Assembly (NCBI GenBank): GCA_944380765.1
Contig: CALWIO010000017.1
Coordinates: forward strand, 1-46,792
Length of the DNA stretch: 46,792 bases
Direction of reading: 5' to 3'
DNA from: an uncultured Clostridia bacterium
Lineage (GTDB): Bacteria > Bacillota > Clostridia > Oscillospirales > Acutalibacteraceae
Positions within the stretch are counted from its first letter, which is position 1; the number at the start of each line of letters is the position of its first letter. Shown piece by piece: positions 7,456 through 15,642 of this stretch. The position numbers were made by a program, and so were the translations under genes. The notes beneath the pieces are model-generated. The model searched no databases, was not told where the DNA came from, and saw only the letters and a program-made list of their open reading frames with translations.

Positions 7456-8787
7456 ATGACAAAATATAAATTCGCCCGTCAGTCTGATTTAAAAGCGTTC
7501 AACGAATTTTCGGAGAAAAACGGGGGTTCTGTATATCAGACCTCATACTGGGCACAGGTAAAAAGCGCGTGGAAACCTTCATATTATATGGGGTATGACG
7601 AAAACGGCTCGGCGGTTTTAAGCGCGCTGTGCCTTGAAAGAGATGTTAAGGTAGGAAAGCTCTGGTACTGTCCCGACGGGTTTGTATGCGACTTAAAAAA
7701 CGAAGAACTTGTCTGCGCTTTCTGCTCCTTTATTAAATCGGAAATGAAAAATAACGGCATCTGCGCGCTGATTTGCGACCCGACCGTTATTGAAAAAATC
7801 AACGGAGAACCGCGCGACACTTCTTTAATTTCTTCCATGCTCAAAGGCGGTTTTGTCCTGAATGACGATAAAGATTTTTATATAGTTCAGCCGGCAGTTA
7901 CAATCAACTCTTTCCTTAACGGATACACTCCGGAAACTTTTCTTTCAAAATGTGAAAAAGGCGTTCGTCACGGCTTAAAAGCTGCGCAGGACGGACTGCT
8001 GTACCACGAAACCTACGACCACATCACCCTGCCACAGCACCCTGAAAAGCTGGACGAGTTCTTTTCGGTTATGACGGAAACTTCGGACAGGACTAAATTT
8101 ATTCAGCGTGACAAAAACTATTACAAGACGATTATTGCCGCTCTTAACGGCAAAGCTGTTATGGATTTGGTTTACTGCGACAACAAAAAGCGCCATGATT
8201 ACTGCAACAAGCTGCTTATTGAAAAGCAGGAGTTTGAAAACCGTCTGTCCGCTCTTGAAAGCGCAGACAGAAAAAACAAAAAAGAAATTGCCGCTGTCAA
8301 AAGCAAACTTGACGCGATTAAAACAACTCTGAACAGAAACGAAAAAGCGGATACGGAGCTTAAAGAAAATTTCGGCGACAACATACCGGAAAAGCTGTGC
8401 CTTGCGGTGGGAATAACCTCCCGATTCGGAGAAACGGCTATCTGCCTTTACGGAGGAACGAGGAATGTTTTAAGGAACACTCTCAGACCGACTCATTACC
8501 TTAACTGGGTAAGAATCCGCGACAGCATAAACGCGGGAATAAAAACCCATGACCTGGGCAGAATTACCGGCGACCCTTATGACGAGAGCAATCCCCTTTA
8601 CGGTCTCGCAAAATACAAGCTGAGTTACTGCGGCTGGGCTACCGAGTATGTGGGAGATATGTACCTTATCGCGGACAAGTTCAGATTTTCTCTTTTCAGA
8701 AAACTGCTGCCGAAAGTTAAAAAAGTTAAAAACACGGTGCTGAAAAAATACATCAAGGAAAAAACCGTCAGCAGAAGCAATTCTTAA
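7456..8787 (+). CDS. FemAB family aminoacyl-tRNA-dependent transferase (peptidoglycan bridge), first copy
   Basis: A 443-residue soluble enzyme of the FemA/FemB/MurM type, which moves amino acids from aminoacyl-tRNA to the stem peptide of lipid-linked peptidoglycan precursors. Features: the N-terminal SVYQTSYWAQVKSAWKP motif, two GNAT-like subdomains, and between them a helical hairpin (~residues 250-310, rich in Lys/Glu: EFENRLSALESADRKNKKE) that in FemA binds tRNA. The late YDESNPLYGLAKYKLSYCG region matches the family's C-terminal GLYxFKxxFGG-like motif. No membrane segment is visible. A related gene follows after 17 nt, so the two likely add successive residues. Which amino acid is used cannot be read from sequence. 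Confidence 0.88.
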   Translation: MTKYKFARQSDLKAFNEFSEKNGGSVYQTSYWAQVKSAWKPSYYMGYDENGSAVLSALCLERDVKVGKLWYCPDGFVCDLKNEELVCAFCSFIKSEMKNNGICALICDPTVIEKINGEPRDTSLISSMLKGGFVLNDDKDFYIVQPAVTINSFLNGYTPETFLSKCEKGVRHGLKAAQDGLLYHETYDHITLPQHPEKLDEFFSVMTETSDRTKFIQRDKNYYKTIIAALNGKAVMDLVYCDNKKRHDYCNKLLIEKQEFENRLSALESADRKNKKEIAAVKSKLDAIKTTLNRNEKADTELKENFGDNIPEKLCLAVGITSRFGETAICLYGGTRNVLRNTLRPTHYLNWVRIRDSINAGIKTHDLGRITGDPYDESNPLYGLAKYKLSYCGWATEYVGDMYLIADKFRFSLFRKLLPKVKKVKNTVLKKYIKEKTVSRSNS

Positions 8788-8804
8788 CAAGGCAGGAAAA
8801 TTTT

Positions 8805-10058
8805 ATGTATCAATTTAAAGCGGATATACCCGCCGAGGAATTTGAGGCGTTTATTGAAAACTCCTCCTTTGCCCCCATTCAGCAGACAGCCGCGTGGAGC
8901 AAATTAAAAAACAACTGGAAAAGCGCTTTCTGCGGTATTTACCGTGATGACGGCGCTATGGCGGGCGCGGCGTTAATACTTATGCGAAAGCTTATGCCCG
9001 GTTTTGTTTACGCCTACTGCCCGCGCGGTCCGATTATGGATTTATGCGACCGGGAAGCGCTGGAAGCTTTTACGAAAGGCGCCGCTGAATTTTGCAGAAA
9101 AAACGGAGTATATCTTTTAAAGACCGACCCGGCGGTTGTAGTAGGGAAAACTCTTCCCGATATGCCGCCCGAAAGATATTTTGACCCCTTTGACCTTGAC
9201 AGGGGCAAAAAGGAATTTGAGGCTTTGACCGGCTGCGGATTCATTCACAAGGGTTTCGGAAAAAATCTTGAAGACGCCACACAGCCCAGATTCAACGCGG
9301 TCATACCTTTAAAGGACGCCGAGGGCAATCCCCTTGACGCGGCAAAGCTGAAAAAGAACTACAAAACCAAAATACGCAAATATTTAGGAAGTTTTCAGCC
9401 CGCGAGAGGGTTGTTTTACGAGGAAGCCGGACATTCGCAGGAGAATATTGCGCTGTTCAAGAAAATATTGAGCGCCACCGAGGAGCGACAGAGCATTTTT
9501 TTGAGAAACGAGCAATATTTCAAACTGCTCGCCGATTCTTTCGGCGGCAAAGCGTTTTTTGCCTTTGAAAAGTGCAAAGTTGACGATTATATTGCCAACC
9601 TTGACGCCCGTTACGAAAAAGAGCCTGAAAACCGCGAAAAGCTGACCGAGCAAAAAGAAGAAGCTTTGCGTGTTAAGGAGCAGCGTGGCGAAACGGTGGA
9701 GCTTGCGGCTCTGCTAACGGTTTATCCGCCCAACAAGACGGGCGTTAAAACCGCGGAATATCTTTACGCGGGCGCCGACCTTTCGGTTTTCCCCTCTTTC
9801 TGCGCTACTCTGTGCGGACTCTGCGCCCAATGTCTTTTATGTATTGAAAAGGGCTGTGATTTTCTTAATCTGGGCGGAGTTTCGGGATATTTTAACGACG
9901 GACTTTATGATTTTAAGAGTCCCTTTAACCCGATAATAGTTGAGTACGCCGGCGAATTTGACCTGCCGGTAAACAAAGCTAAATACGCTCTTATGGAAAA
10001 GGGACTGCCCGTTCTTAAAAAAGGTTATTCAAAACTCAGAAGGCTGTTAAAAAAATAA
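8805..10058 (+). CDS. FemAB family aminoacyl-tRNA-dependent transferase, second copy
   Basis: A 417-residue paralogue of the preceding protein. It shares the PIQQTAAWSKLKNNWKS start motif and the two-GNAT layout, and the C-terminal FLNLGGVSGYFNDGLYDFK is closer to the canonical FemAB motif than the first copy's. The helical hairpin (~residues 265-300) is shorter. The phrase YAYCPRGPIMDL in the first subdomain is typical of FemAB. It is co-transcribed with the first copy (17-nt gap) and ends at a strong terminator. By analogy with FemA/FemB or MurM/MurN pairs, one may add the first and the other the second residue of an interpeptide bridge; order and residue are inference. Confidence 0.88.
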   Translation: MYQFKADIPAEEFEAFIENSSFAPIQQTAAWSKLKNNWKSAFCGIYRDDGAMAGAALILMRKLMPGFVYAYCPRGPIMDLCDREALEAFTKGAAEFCRKNGVYLLKTDPAVVVGKTLPDMPPERYFDPFDLDRGKKEFEALTGCGFIHKGFGKNLEDATQPRFNAVIPLKDAEGNPLDAAKLKKNYKTKIRKYLGSFQPARGLFYEEAGHSQENIALFKKILSATEERQSIFLRNEQYFKLLADSFGGKAFFAFEKCKVDDYIANLDARYEKEPENREKLTEQKEEALRVKEQRGETVELAALLTVYPPNKTGVKTAEYLYAGADLSVFPSFCATLCGLCAQCLLCIEKGCDFLNLGGVSGYFNDGLYDFKSPFNPIIVEYAGEFDLPVNKAKYALMEKGLPVLKKGYSKLRRLLKK

Positions 10059-10063
10059 AAATT

Positions 10064-10091
10064 GCCGCGCATAAGCGCGGCTTTATTTTTT
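10064..10091. terminator. Terminator between the converging FemAB and minus-strand genes
   Basis: GCCGCGC (10064-10070), loop ATAA, GCGCGGC (10075-10081), then TTTATTTTTT on the plus strand. A-rich sequence on the left side allows use in both directions. Confidence 0.85.
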
Positions 10092-10095
10092 GCTG

Positions 10096-10992
10096 TCAGG
10101 CGGTTTTTTGAGCGTCTTTTCCGGAAGCTGATAATTTGTTATAAGCAAAAACAACAAGGGCGAAAGCCGCCAGAAGCACCGCGCCGGATATGAATGCTTT
10201 TATAGCGGCAGAAGAATAAGAATCGGCAAAGGGTTTTAAGAACACATATCCTACCAAATCGGTTGCGCCCTCATTCAAAGACTCAAACCTGCTCTGAGCC
10301 GCTTTTATCACAATGCCGACCGCAAAGGAAACCGCCGAGCCGTAAACAAGGCAGTTAAACAGAGTTTTGAAATTGATAATCACAACCGCCAAAAGCAATA
10401 CGGCGCAGATTACGGCGAGCTTTGTTGCTGTGGATTCGGACAAAAGCACAATCATTTTATCAGCCGGAACCGTAACGGTTTTTTCAAAATTTTTCATAAC
10501 AAAAGCGCGCACATAAAGCCTTATTGCCTCGTCAACGCTCCTGGCACTCTCAATATCTGGGTTGGCGTATTCCTCGTCAATCTCGCCGTTTTCGAGCCTT
10601 TCGCGCGCCTCGTCAGCCGAGCTGTTTAAAAAATAGTCAATCAGCTCAAACACCTCGCTTTTAACGGCGCCGGTTACGGTTTCGGAATTTACTGCCGCGT
10701 CAACGGCTATTCCGGCAAGAAAATATGAATAGGGAATTTTCTGCTCCATATACTCCTGCGCGCACTCCTTAACATAGTCGCTGACGGTTACTCTTTCGCC
10801 GTTGACCGTGAACATCATACTGCCGAGGTCGGCGTTTTCGACCTGAGAACGAAATTCAGAGGACTGAAAATAGTCGCGCGCGCCGTTTATAAGAATCGCT
10901 CCGAGCATAGACGCGGCGGCGGCAGCGGAAAGTATAACGGAAATAACGATTTTCAACACCGCGAGCGCTTTGCCGTATTTCTTTTTATTCAT
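10096..10992 (-). CDS. Membrane protein of unknown function
   Basis: A 298-residue protein that I do not recognise. One helix at ~10-33 is followed by a soluble, probably extracytoplasmic, Glu/Asp-rich region (~35-185) with no cysteine motif or catalytic signature. Three more helices follow at ~190-212, ~215-235 and ~262-285. The tail is short and charged. AGGAG lies about 7 nt before the ATG. The hairpin and T tract at 11004-11036 sits immediately upstream of this ribosome site, so expression depends on read-through from the GtrA gene or on a promoter I cannot see. Neighbouring cell-envelope genes (FemAB, GtrA) make an envelope role plausible, nothing more. Confidence 0.75.
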   Translation of the reverse strand: MNKKKYGKALAVLKIVISVILSAAAAASMLGAILINGARDYFQSSEFRSQVENADLGSMMFTVNGERVTVSDYVKECAQEYMEQKIPYSYFLAGIAVDAAVNSETVTGAVKSEVFELIDYFLNSSADEARERLENGEIDEEYANPDIESARSVDEAIRLYVRAFVMKNFEKTVTVPADKMIVLLSESTATKLAVICAVLLLAVVIINFKTLFNCLVYGSAVSFAVGIVIKAAQSRFESLNEGATDLVGYVFLKPFADSYSSAAIKAFISGAVLLAAFALVVFAYNKLSASGKDAQKTA

Positions 10993-11003
10993 AATATTCT
11001 CCT

Positions 11004-11036
11004 AAAAACAAACCCCATACCTTAATGGGTATGGGG
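11004..11036 (-). terminator. Terminator hairpin between the GtrA gene and the downstream membrane-protein gene
   Basis: Nine-base arms CCCCATACC (11013-11021) and GGTATGGGG (11028-11036) with a 6-nt loop. On the minus strand it is followed by TTTGTTTTT and then directly by the AGGAG of the next gene. Confidence 0.8.
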
Positions 11037-11062
11037 CGAAAATATAATTTTTACCGCTCAGA

Positions 11063-11611
11063 TTATTTAGCTGCTGTTTCTTTCTCGTCAGCCTTGAATT
11101 CTTCTTTTTTCTTATGGAAAAGAATCTTGTCAACGGGGAAATACAAAAAGAACTGAATTGCTCCGCAGACCGCGCCGGAGATTGAAATAGCGGCGTTTTC
11201 GCCTACATACTTAGTAAAGAAAGTGATAAGCGTAGGTGAAAGCCATGCGCTGAAACAAATAAGCGCTATTGTGAACACTATGTAAATGGGAAGTGTAACG
11301 GCTATGTTGGCGCTTGAATTAAAGGTCTTTTCCTTGTTGATGAAGAAAGCGACAATCTGAGCGATAACATTACTCAAATTAGCTGCAAGGAAAACTCCGA
11401 GACCGACTTCCGCGCTGGATTTAAACAGCCCCCAGTCAAATTCCTGACGAAGAAAAGCGTCTGACATGGGAAGTTTGAGAAGCAGAGGCAGGAATGTCTG
11501 AATAACAAACGCGCCGAGACTTACCACAATGAACTTAATGAACTGCCAGAGAGTTTCAATACCCTTGCCTTTGTTAGCGGCAGCCTTATCAATATCGTTG
11601 AGTTTTGCCAT
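11063..11611 (-). CDS. GtrA family membrane protein
   Basis: A 182-residue protein with four membrane helices. The GtrA signature is visible: a first helix in FIKFIVVSLGAFVIQ, then LSNVIAQIVAFFINKEKTF, which resembles the family's SFxxNrxWTF. GtrA proteins are linked to translocation of lipid-linked sugars and to polysaccharide or teichoic acid glycosylation. It is somewhat longer than the usual 130-150 residues, with a polar N-terminus and a Lys/Glu-rich C-terminal tail. AAGGAG is well placed before the ATG, and it has its own near-consensus promoter and a terminator, so it is probably a single-gene transcript. The sugar substrate is unknown. Confidence 0.8.
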   Translation of the reverse strand: MAKLNDIDKAAANKGKGIETLWQFIKFIVVSLGAFVIQTFLPLLLKLPMSDAFLRQEFDWGLFKSSAEVGLGVFLAANLSNVIAQIVAFFINKEKTFNSSANIAVTLPIYIVFTIALICFSAWLSPTLITFFTKYVGENAAISISGAVCGAIQFFLYFPVDKILFHKKKEEFKADEKETAAK

Positions 11612-11647
11612 AATTAAAAATCTCCTTTTTTACCCTAATTTGGATAA

Positions 11648-11676
11648 ATTATAACACAACCGCAAAAGCAAGTCAA
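11648..11676 (-). promoter_or_regulatory. Promoter of the GtrA family gene
   Basis: Minus strand TTGACT (11676-11671) and TATAAT (11653-11648) with a 17-nt spacer, 37 nt before the start codon. Confidence 0.8.
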
Positions 11677-11705
11677 CATAATTGCCAAAGCTAAATAAGG
11701 TTTTT

Positions 11706-12440
11706 TTAATTTTTTGTGTAAAGGTTTGCATAGGGACGGGAGCTTGACGGCGAAAGTTTATAAAACTTCTCCTTTAAAACATATTCCTCGTCCTCTTTAA
11801 ACAGCTCGCAGTATTTTTTTACGCATTTATAAAGCTCGGCGGTTTCCGCTTCGTTTAATTCGCTTACATTGATATTTTCGCTTAAATTATTTTGAGGAAT
11901 TTCGCCTCTTATATAAATTTTACCGCCGTGCATACCTGTTGCGCAGTGGGCGCCGACAATCTCCTGCCCTTTTTCGCGGCCGAGCCCCAAAACTATAAGC
12001 GTGCCGCCTGCCATATACTCGGCAAGGAATGCGCCTGTTATGCCCCCTATTACAACGGTCGGGTGCATATTCTCAAACTCTTTCATGTGTATTCCCGCCC
12101 GGCTTCCCGCGCGGTTGCGCACATAAATTTCGCCGTCGCGCATGGCGTAGCCCAAAGTGTCGCCGGTGTGGCCGTGGATTATTATTTCGCCGCCGCCCAT
12201 AGTGTTGCCGACAGCTTCCTGAGCATTTCCGAAAACCTCGATTTTGCCGCCGCTGAGATACGCTCCCATATCGTTGCCGGGAGTGCCGTAAACCCGCACG
12301 GTTTTGCCTTTATCCATAGCGGCTCCTATATAGCGCTGACCGTTTACATCTTCTATTTCGATTTCATCAAAATGAGAAAGTTTTTCCCTTACCTGTTCGT
12401 TAAGAGTCTGAAAGCCCTGTTTTCCGGCTGTTATTTTCAT
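11706..12440 (-). CDS. Glutamate synthase GXGXG-domain subunit (GltB3-like)
   Basis: A 244-residue protein corresponding to the C-terminal beta-helix domain of the large subunit of glutamate synthase, here as a free polypeptide. It shows the regular glycine pattern of that domain: YGTPGNDMGAYLSGG, GNTMGGGEIIIHG, GDTLGYAMRDGEIYV, RAGIHMKE and MHGGKIYIRGEI. The domain has no catalytic residues; it scaffolds the amidotransferase and FMN domains. The ATG overlaps the stop of the FAD subunit gene by 4 nt, giving translational coupling. It is the last gene of the five-gene glutamate-synthase run, and no clear terminator follows it. Confidence 0.88.
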   Translation of the reverse strand: MKITAGKQGFQTLNEQVREKLSHFDEIEIEDVNGQRYIGAAMDKGKTVRVYGTPGNDMGAYLSGGKIEVFGNAQEAVGNTMGGGEIIIHGHTGDTLGYAMRDGEIYVRNRAGSRAGIHMKEFENMHPTVVIGGITGAFLAEYMAGGTLIVLGLGREKGQEIVGAHCATGMHGGKIYIRGEIPQNNLSENINVSELNEAETAELYKCVKKYCELFKEDEEYVLKEKFYKLSPSSSRPYANLYTKN

Positions 12441-13690
12441 ACTTTTACGCCTCCCGTGAGTCTTTCTGTTCTGACTTCTTTTGAAAACATCATAAAAGAC
12501 GGTGTATCAAGCAAATCGCCCGTTAAGGTATCGAGCGGAGTTTTTGTCTTTATAAGATATGTGTACATACCTGCCCGCTCGGCGTCGTCAATCAACACAA
12601 AGCCTATAAGCCTGCCGTCACGCACCAAAAGCCTTTTATAGCCGTTTTTAAGGGAAACAAGCTCCTGCGCCGACTCAGCTTTAATCAGGCCGCAGGTGCA
12701 AATCTGCTGTCCGAAAAAGTCGATTGCGTTTACAGCGAAGCTGCCTGAATCCTTTTCGCCGTGTCCGGACATATAAAGAGCGGCTGTTTTTCCCTCACGC
12801 ACGGCGTTGGGCCAAAGAGCGATTATTTTTTCGCAGGAATCGAGAATGTCGGTTGAGTTTACGCAGTCTCCCGCCGCGAAAATATCTTTGAGTGAAGTTT
12901 CCATGGTATCCTTATCTACGCAAATTCCACGGTTTACCTTTATGCCCGCCTCCTCGGCAAGGGCGGTCTGCGGTCTTACGCCCACCGCGATAACCAGAAG
13001 CGAACATGGAATTTCCTCACCGCTTTTAAGCGTTACCGAGGTCACCTTATTCCCTTCGCGGTTACAGCGCGCGACCGTATCGCCGAGTCTTACGCAAATG
13101 CCGTTTTTATTAAGGGTTTCCTTGACCATCAAAGCGCCCTTATCATCGAGAATTGAGGGCAGAACCTTATCGGCAAGCTCCACTACGGTTACGCTTTTGC
13201 AGATTTTTCTTAATCCCTCGGCAGCTTTTAAACCGATAAGACCAGCGCCGATTACAACCGCGTCGGTGTCGGCTCCGGCATAAGACTTGATTTTTTCGCT
13301 CATCGCCATATCAAGGAAAGTGAACACATTAACGGCGTTTTCGCTGTTTTCGACCGGCGGCACAAAGGGTTTTGAGCCTGTGGCTATAAGCAGTTTATCG
13401 TAAGAAAACTCGCCCTGCGCTGTCGTTACGGTCTTTTTTTCAGCGTTTATTGCCGTTACCGGGCATTGTGTATGGATATTTATTTTATTCTCTTTATAAA
13501 AGTCCGGACTGTTTAAATAAATATTGTCCTTTTCCACATAGCTTTTTAGATAGTATGAGATAATCGGTCTTGAATAGGGCATATAAGCTTCGTCGGTAAA
13601 AACATCAATGCTTGAATCCTTACCGTTCTCACGCAGAGTCTTTGCGCAGGATATTCCGGCGGCAGAAGCGCCGATTATTACATATTTCAT
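12437..13690 (-). CDS. FAD/NAD(P)H-dependent oxidoreductase subunit of glutamate synthase
   Basis: A 417-residue pyridine nucleotide-disulfide-oxidoreductase-fold protein. VIIGASAAGISCAKTLRE binds FAD at the N-terminus, VVIGAGLIGLKAAEGLRK (~145-165) is the NAD(P)H Rossmann motif, LLIATGSKPF links them, and GICVDKDTMETSLKDIFAAGDC is the second FAD contact. It resembles rubredoxin or NADH-oxidase-type reductases rather than the canonical GltD, which carries its own N-terminal Fe-S domain. Here that Fe-S role is probably taken by the separate gene just upstream. Stop and start overlap at both ends. Role inferred: to pass electrons from NAD(P)H through the Fe-S protein to the FMN subunit. Confidence 0.87.
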   Translation of the reverse strand: MKYVIIGASAAGISCAKTLRENGKDSSIDVFTDEAYMPYSRPIISYYLKSYVEKDNIYLNSPDFYKENKINIHTQCPVTAINAEKKTVTTAQGEFSYDKLLIATGSKPFVPPVENSENAVNVFTFLDMAMSEKIKSYAGADTDAVVIGAGLIGLKAAEGLRKICKSVTVVELADKVLPSILDDKGALMVKETLNKNGICVRLGDTVARCNREGNKVTSVTLKSGEEIPCSLLVIAVGVRPQTALAEEAGIKVNRGICVDKDTMETSLKDIFAAGDCVNSTDILDSCEKIIALWPNAVREGKTAALYMSGHGEKDSGSFAVNAIDFFGQQICTCGLIKAESAQELVSLKNGYKRLLVRDGRLIGFVLIDDAERAGMYTYLIKTKTPLDTLTGDLLDTPSFMMFSKEVRTERLTGGVKV

Positions 13691-14130
13691 TATTCAGCAC
13701 CTCCGACTTCAACATATACCAAAGCGTTATTGGGGCAGTTTTTTACGCAGGCGGGCATATCCTCGCCCTGACACAAATCGCATTTGACGGCGAATTTTCC
13801 GCTTTTTATTACTCCGAAGCCGCAAACCGTCATACATGTCATACAGCCTATGCAGCGGCTTTCGTCACAGGTTACTACGCCGGTTTCAGGGTCTTTCTGC
13901 ATGGCGCCCGTAATACACGCTTCCACGCACGCCGGCTTGTCGCAATGGCGGCAGTTGACGGCTACCGAGAGCATATTGTCGCCCTGCACGGTTATGCGTG
14001 AAACCGGAACGGGATTTTCACGCAGATGGGCTTTAATTACATCTTTTGACTGTGAATGAGCAGTACGGCAGTAAACCTCGCAAAGCTTACAGTTTAAGCA
14101 GTGCTCCTCTCTGGCTATTACTTTTTTCAT
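13690..14130 (-). CDS. 4Fe-4S ferredoxin-type electron-transfer subunit (HycB/CooF-like)
   Basis: A 146-residue iron-sulfur protein with four cysteine clusters in order: CLNCKLCEVYC (~11-21), CRHCDKPACVEAC (~60-72), CIGCMTCMTVC (~91-101) and CDLCQGEDMPACVKNC (~114-130). This is the layout of HycB/CooF/DmsB-type electron carriers. The ATG lies 12 nt after the FMN subunit stop, and its stop overlaps the FAD subunit start by one base. Position points to it being the wire between the FAD and FMN subunits of glutamate synthase; whether it also accepts electrons from a ferredoxin or hydrogenase is open. Confidence 0.88.
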   Translation of the reverse strand: MKKVIAREEHCLNCKLCEVYCRTAHSQSKDVIKAHLRENPVPVSRITVQGDNMLSVAVNCRHCDKPACVEACITGAMQKDPETGVVTCDESRCIGCMTCMTVCGFGVIKSGKFAVKCDLCQGEDMPACVKNCPNNALVYVEVGGAE

Positions 14131-14142
14131 ATTGCTGCTTCC

Positions 14143-15642
14143 TCACTCGCCCGCGTGGGAAATGCCCAGTATTTCGAGTTCTTTTTCGCTGAGGCCTATA
14201 CCTCTTAACATCAGGCGGTTGCCCCTGAGCGAGTCAATGGAATTGAGTCCCATTCCTCCGAGCATTTCTTTGATTTCGTGATTCCACGCGTTTATAAGAT
14301 TTACAACCCGTTTATACATTATTTCGGGATTGAGTCTTTTTACCAGGTCGGGCCGCTGCGTAGCTATGCCCCAGTTGCATTTGCCGCTGTGGCACTGCTG
14401 GCACATGTGGCAGCCCATGGCGATAAGGGGCGCTGACGCCACATAAACCGCGTCCGCTCCGAGCGCTATTGCCTTTACAATATCCGCCGAATTTCTGAAC
14501 GAGCCTGCCGCTACAAGGGAAACGCAGCTTCTGATTGACTCGTCGCGCAGTCTTTGGTCAACGGCGGCGAGCGCAAGTTCTATGGGTATGCCCACATTAT
14601 CCCTTATTCTTGTGGGAGCGGCTCCCGTACCGCCTCTGAAACCGTCCATAACTATTATATCGGCTCCGGCGCGCGCAACGCCTGATACGATTGCGGAGCA
14701 GTTATGCACGGCGGCAATCTTTACGGCTACCGGTTTTTTATAGCAGGTTGCCTCTTTAAGCGACCAGATTAGCTGGCGCAAATCCTCAATGGAATAAATA
14801 TCATGGTGCGGAGCGGGAGAAATGGCGTCGCTTCCTACGGGAATCATTCTGGCGTTGCTTACCTCAACGGTTACCTTTTCGCCGGGAAGATGTCCGCCTA
14901 TACCGGGCTTTGCGCCCTGCCCTATCTTTATTTCAATAAATCTTCCGCTTTCAAGGTACTGCTTATGCACACCGAAGCGTCCGGAAGCTACCTGCACTAC
15001 CGCGTTGTCTTTAAACTCTTCAAGTTTGGGGTGAAGTCCGCCCTCACCCGTATTGAAAAGAGTTCCGAGCTCCTTTGCCGCCATAGCGAGCGATTTCTGA
15101 GCGTTAAAGGAGATTGAGCCGAAGCTCATAGCGGAAAACATAATGGGCGTTTCAAGCTGAATCTGAGGCGGTATTTTTGTTTTGAGTCCGCCGTCTTCGT
15201 CAAATTCCAGCTTTTCGGGCTTTTTGCCTAAAAATGTTCTTATTTCCATAGGCTCACGCAGGGGGTCTATGGACGGGTTTGTTACCTGACTGGCGTTGAG
15301 CAGAATTTTATCCCAGTATATGGGGTACGGCTTATTGTTGGACATACCCGAAAGCAGCACTCCGCCCGTTGCCGCCTGAAGATTTATTTCTTTCTGGGTT
15401 GTGGGAGTCCAGTTAAAATGCTCCTTATAAGCCATATCGTATTTTTTGATTTTTATTGCCCTTGTCGGGCAGACAGCGGCACAGCGGTGGCAGGCAACGC
15501 ATTTGGAATCGTCGGCAAGCACGGTTTTGCCGTCGTCGTCAAAATAGTGCACTTCATAAGAACACTGACGAACGCAGGCGCCGCAGGAAATACATTTATT
15601 GGGATTTCTCTCTATTTCAAATTCGGGAACAATGTAATTCAT
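14143..15642 (-). CDS. Glutamate synthase FMN/Fe-S catalytic subunit (GltB2-like)
   Basis: A 499-residue protein equal to the central synthase domain of GltB with an N-terminal ferredoxin domain. The N-terminus has two 4Fe-4S motifs, CISCGACVRQC (~17-27) and CVACHRCAAVC (~48-58). The TIM-barrel part shows AMSFGSISFNAQKSLA, GEGGLHP, IKIGQGAKPGIGGHLPG, DGFRGGTGAAP and a late CHMCQQCHSGKC that provides the 3Fe-4S ligands. It aminates 2-oxoglutarate with ammonia from the amidotransferase subunit. This split form is known in archaea and many anaerobes. Start overlaps the stop of the amidotransferase gene (TGATG). Confidence 0.92.
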   Translation of the reverse strand: MNYIVPEFEIERNPNKCISCGACVRQCSYEVHYFDDDGKTVLADDSKCVACHRCAAVCPTRAIKIKKYDMAYKEHFNWTPTTQKEINLQAATGGVLLSGMSNNKPYPIYWDKILLNASQVTNPSIDPLREPMEIRTFLGKKPEKLEFDEDGGLKTKIPPQIQLETPIMFSAMSFGSISFNAQKSLAMAAKELGTLFNTGEGGLHPKLEEFKDNAVVQVASGRFGVHKQYLESGRFIEIKIGQGAKPGIGGHLPGEKVTVEVSNARMIPVGSDAISPAPHHDIYSIEDLRQLIWSLKEATCYKKPVAVKIAAVHNCSAIVSGVARAGADIIVMDGFRGGTGAAPTRIRDNVGIPIELALAAVDQRLRDESIRSCVSLVAAGSFRNSADIVKAIALGADAVYVASAPLIAMGCHMCQQCHSGKCNWGIATQRPDLVKRLNPEIMYKRVVNLINAWNHEIKEMLGGMGLNSIDSLRGNRLMLRGIGLSEKELEILGISHAGE

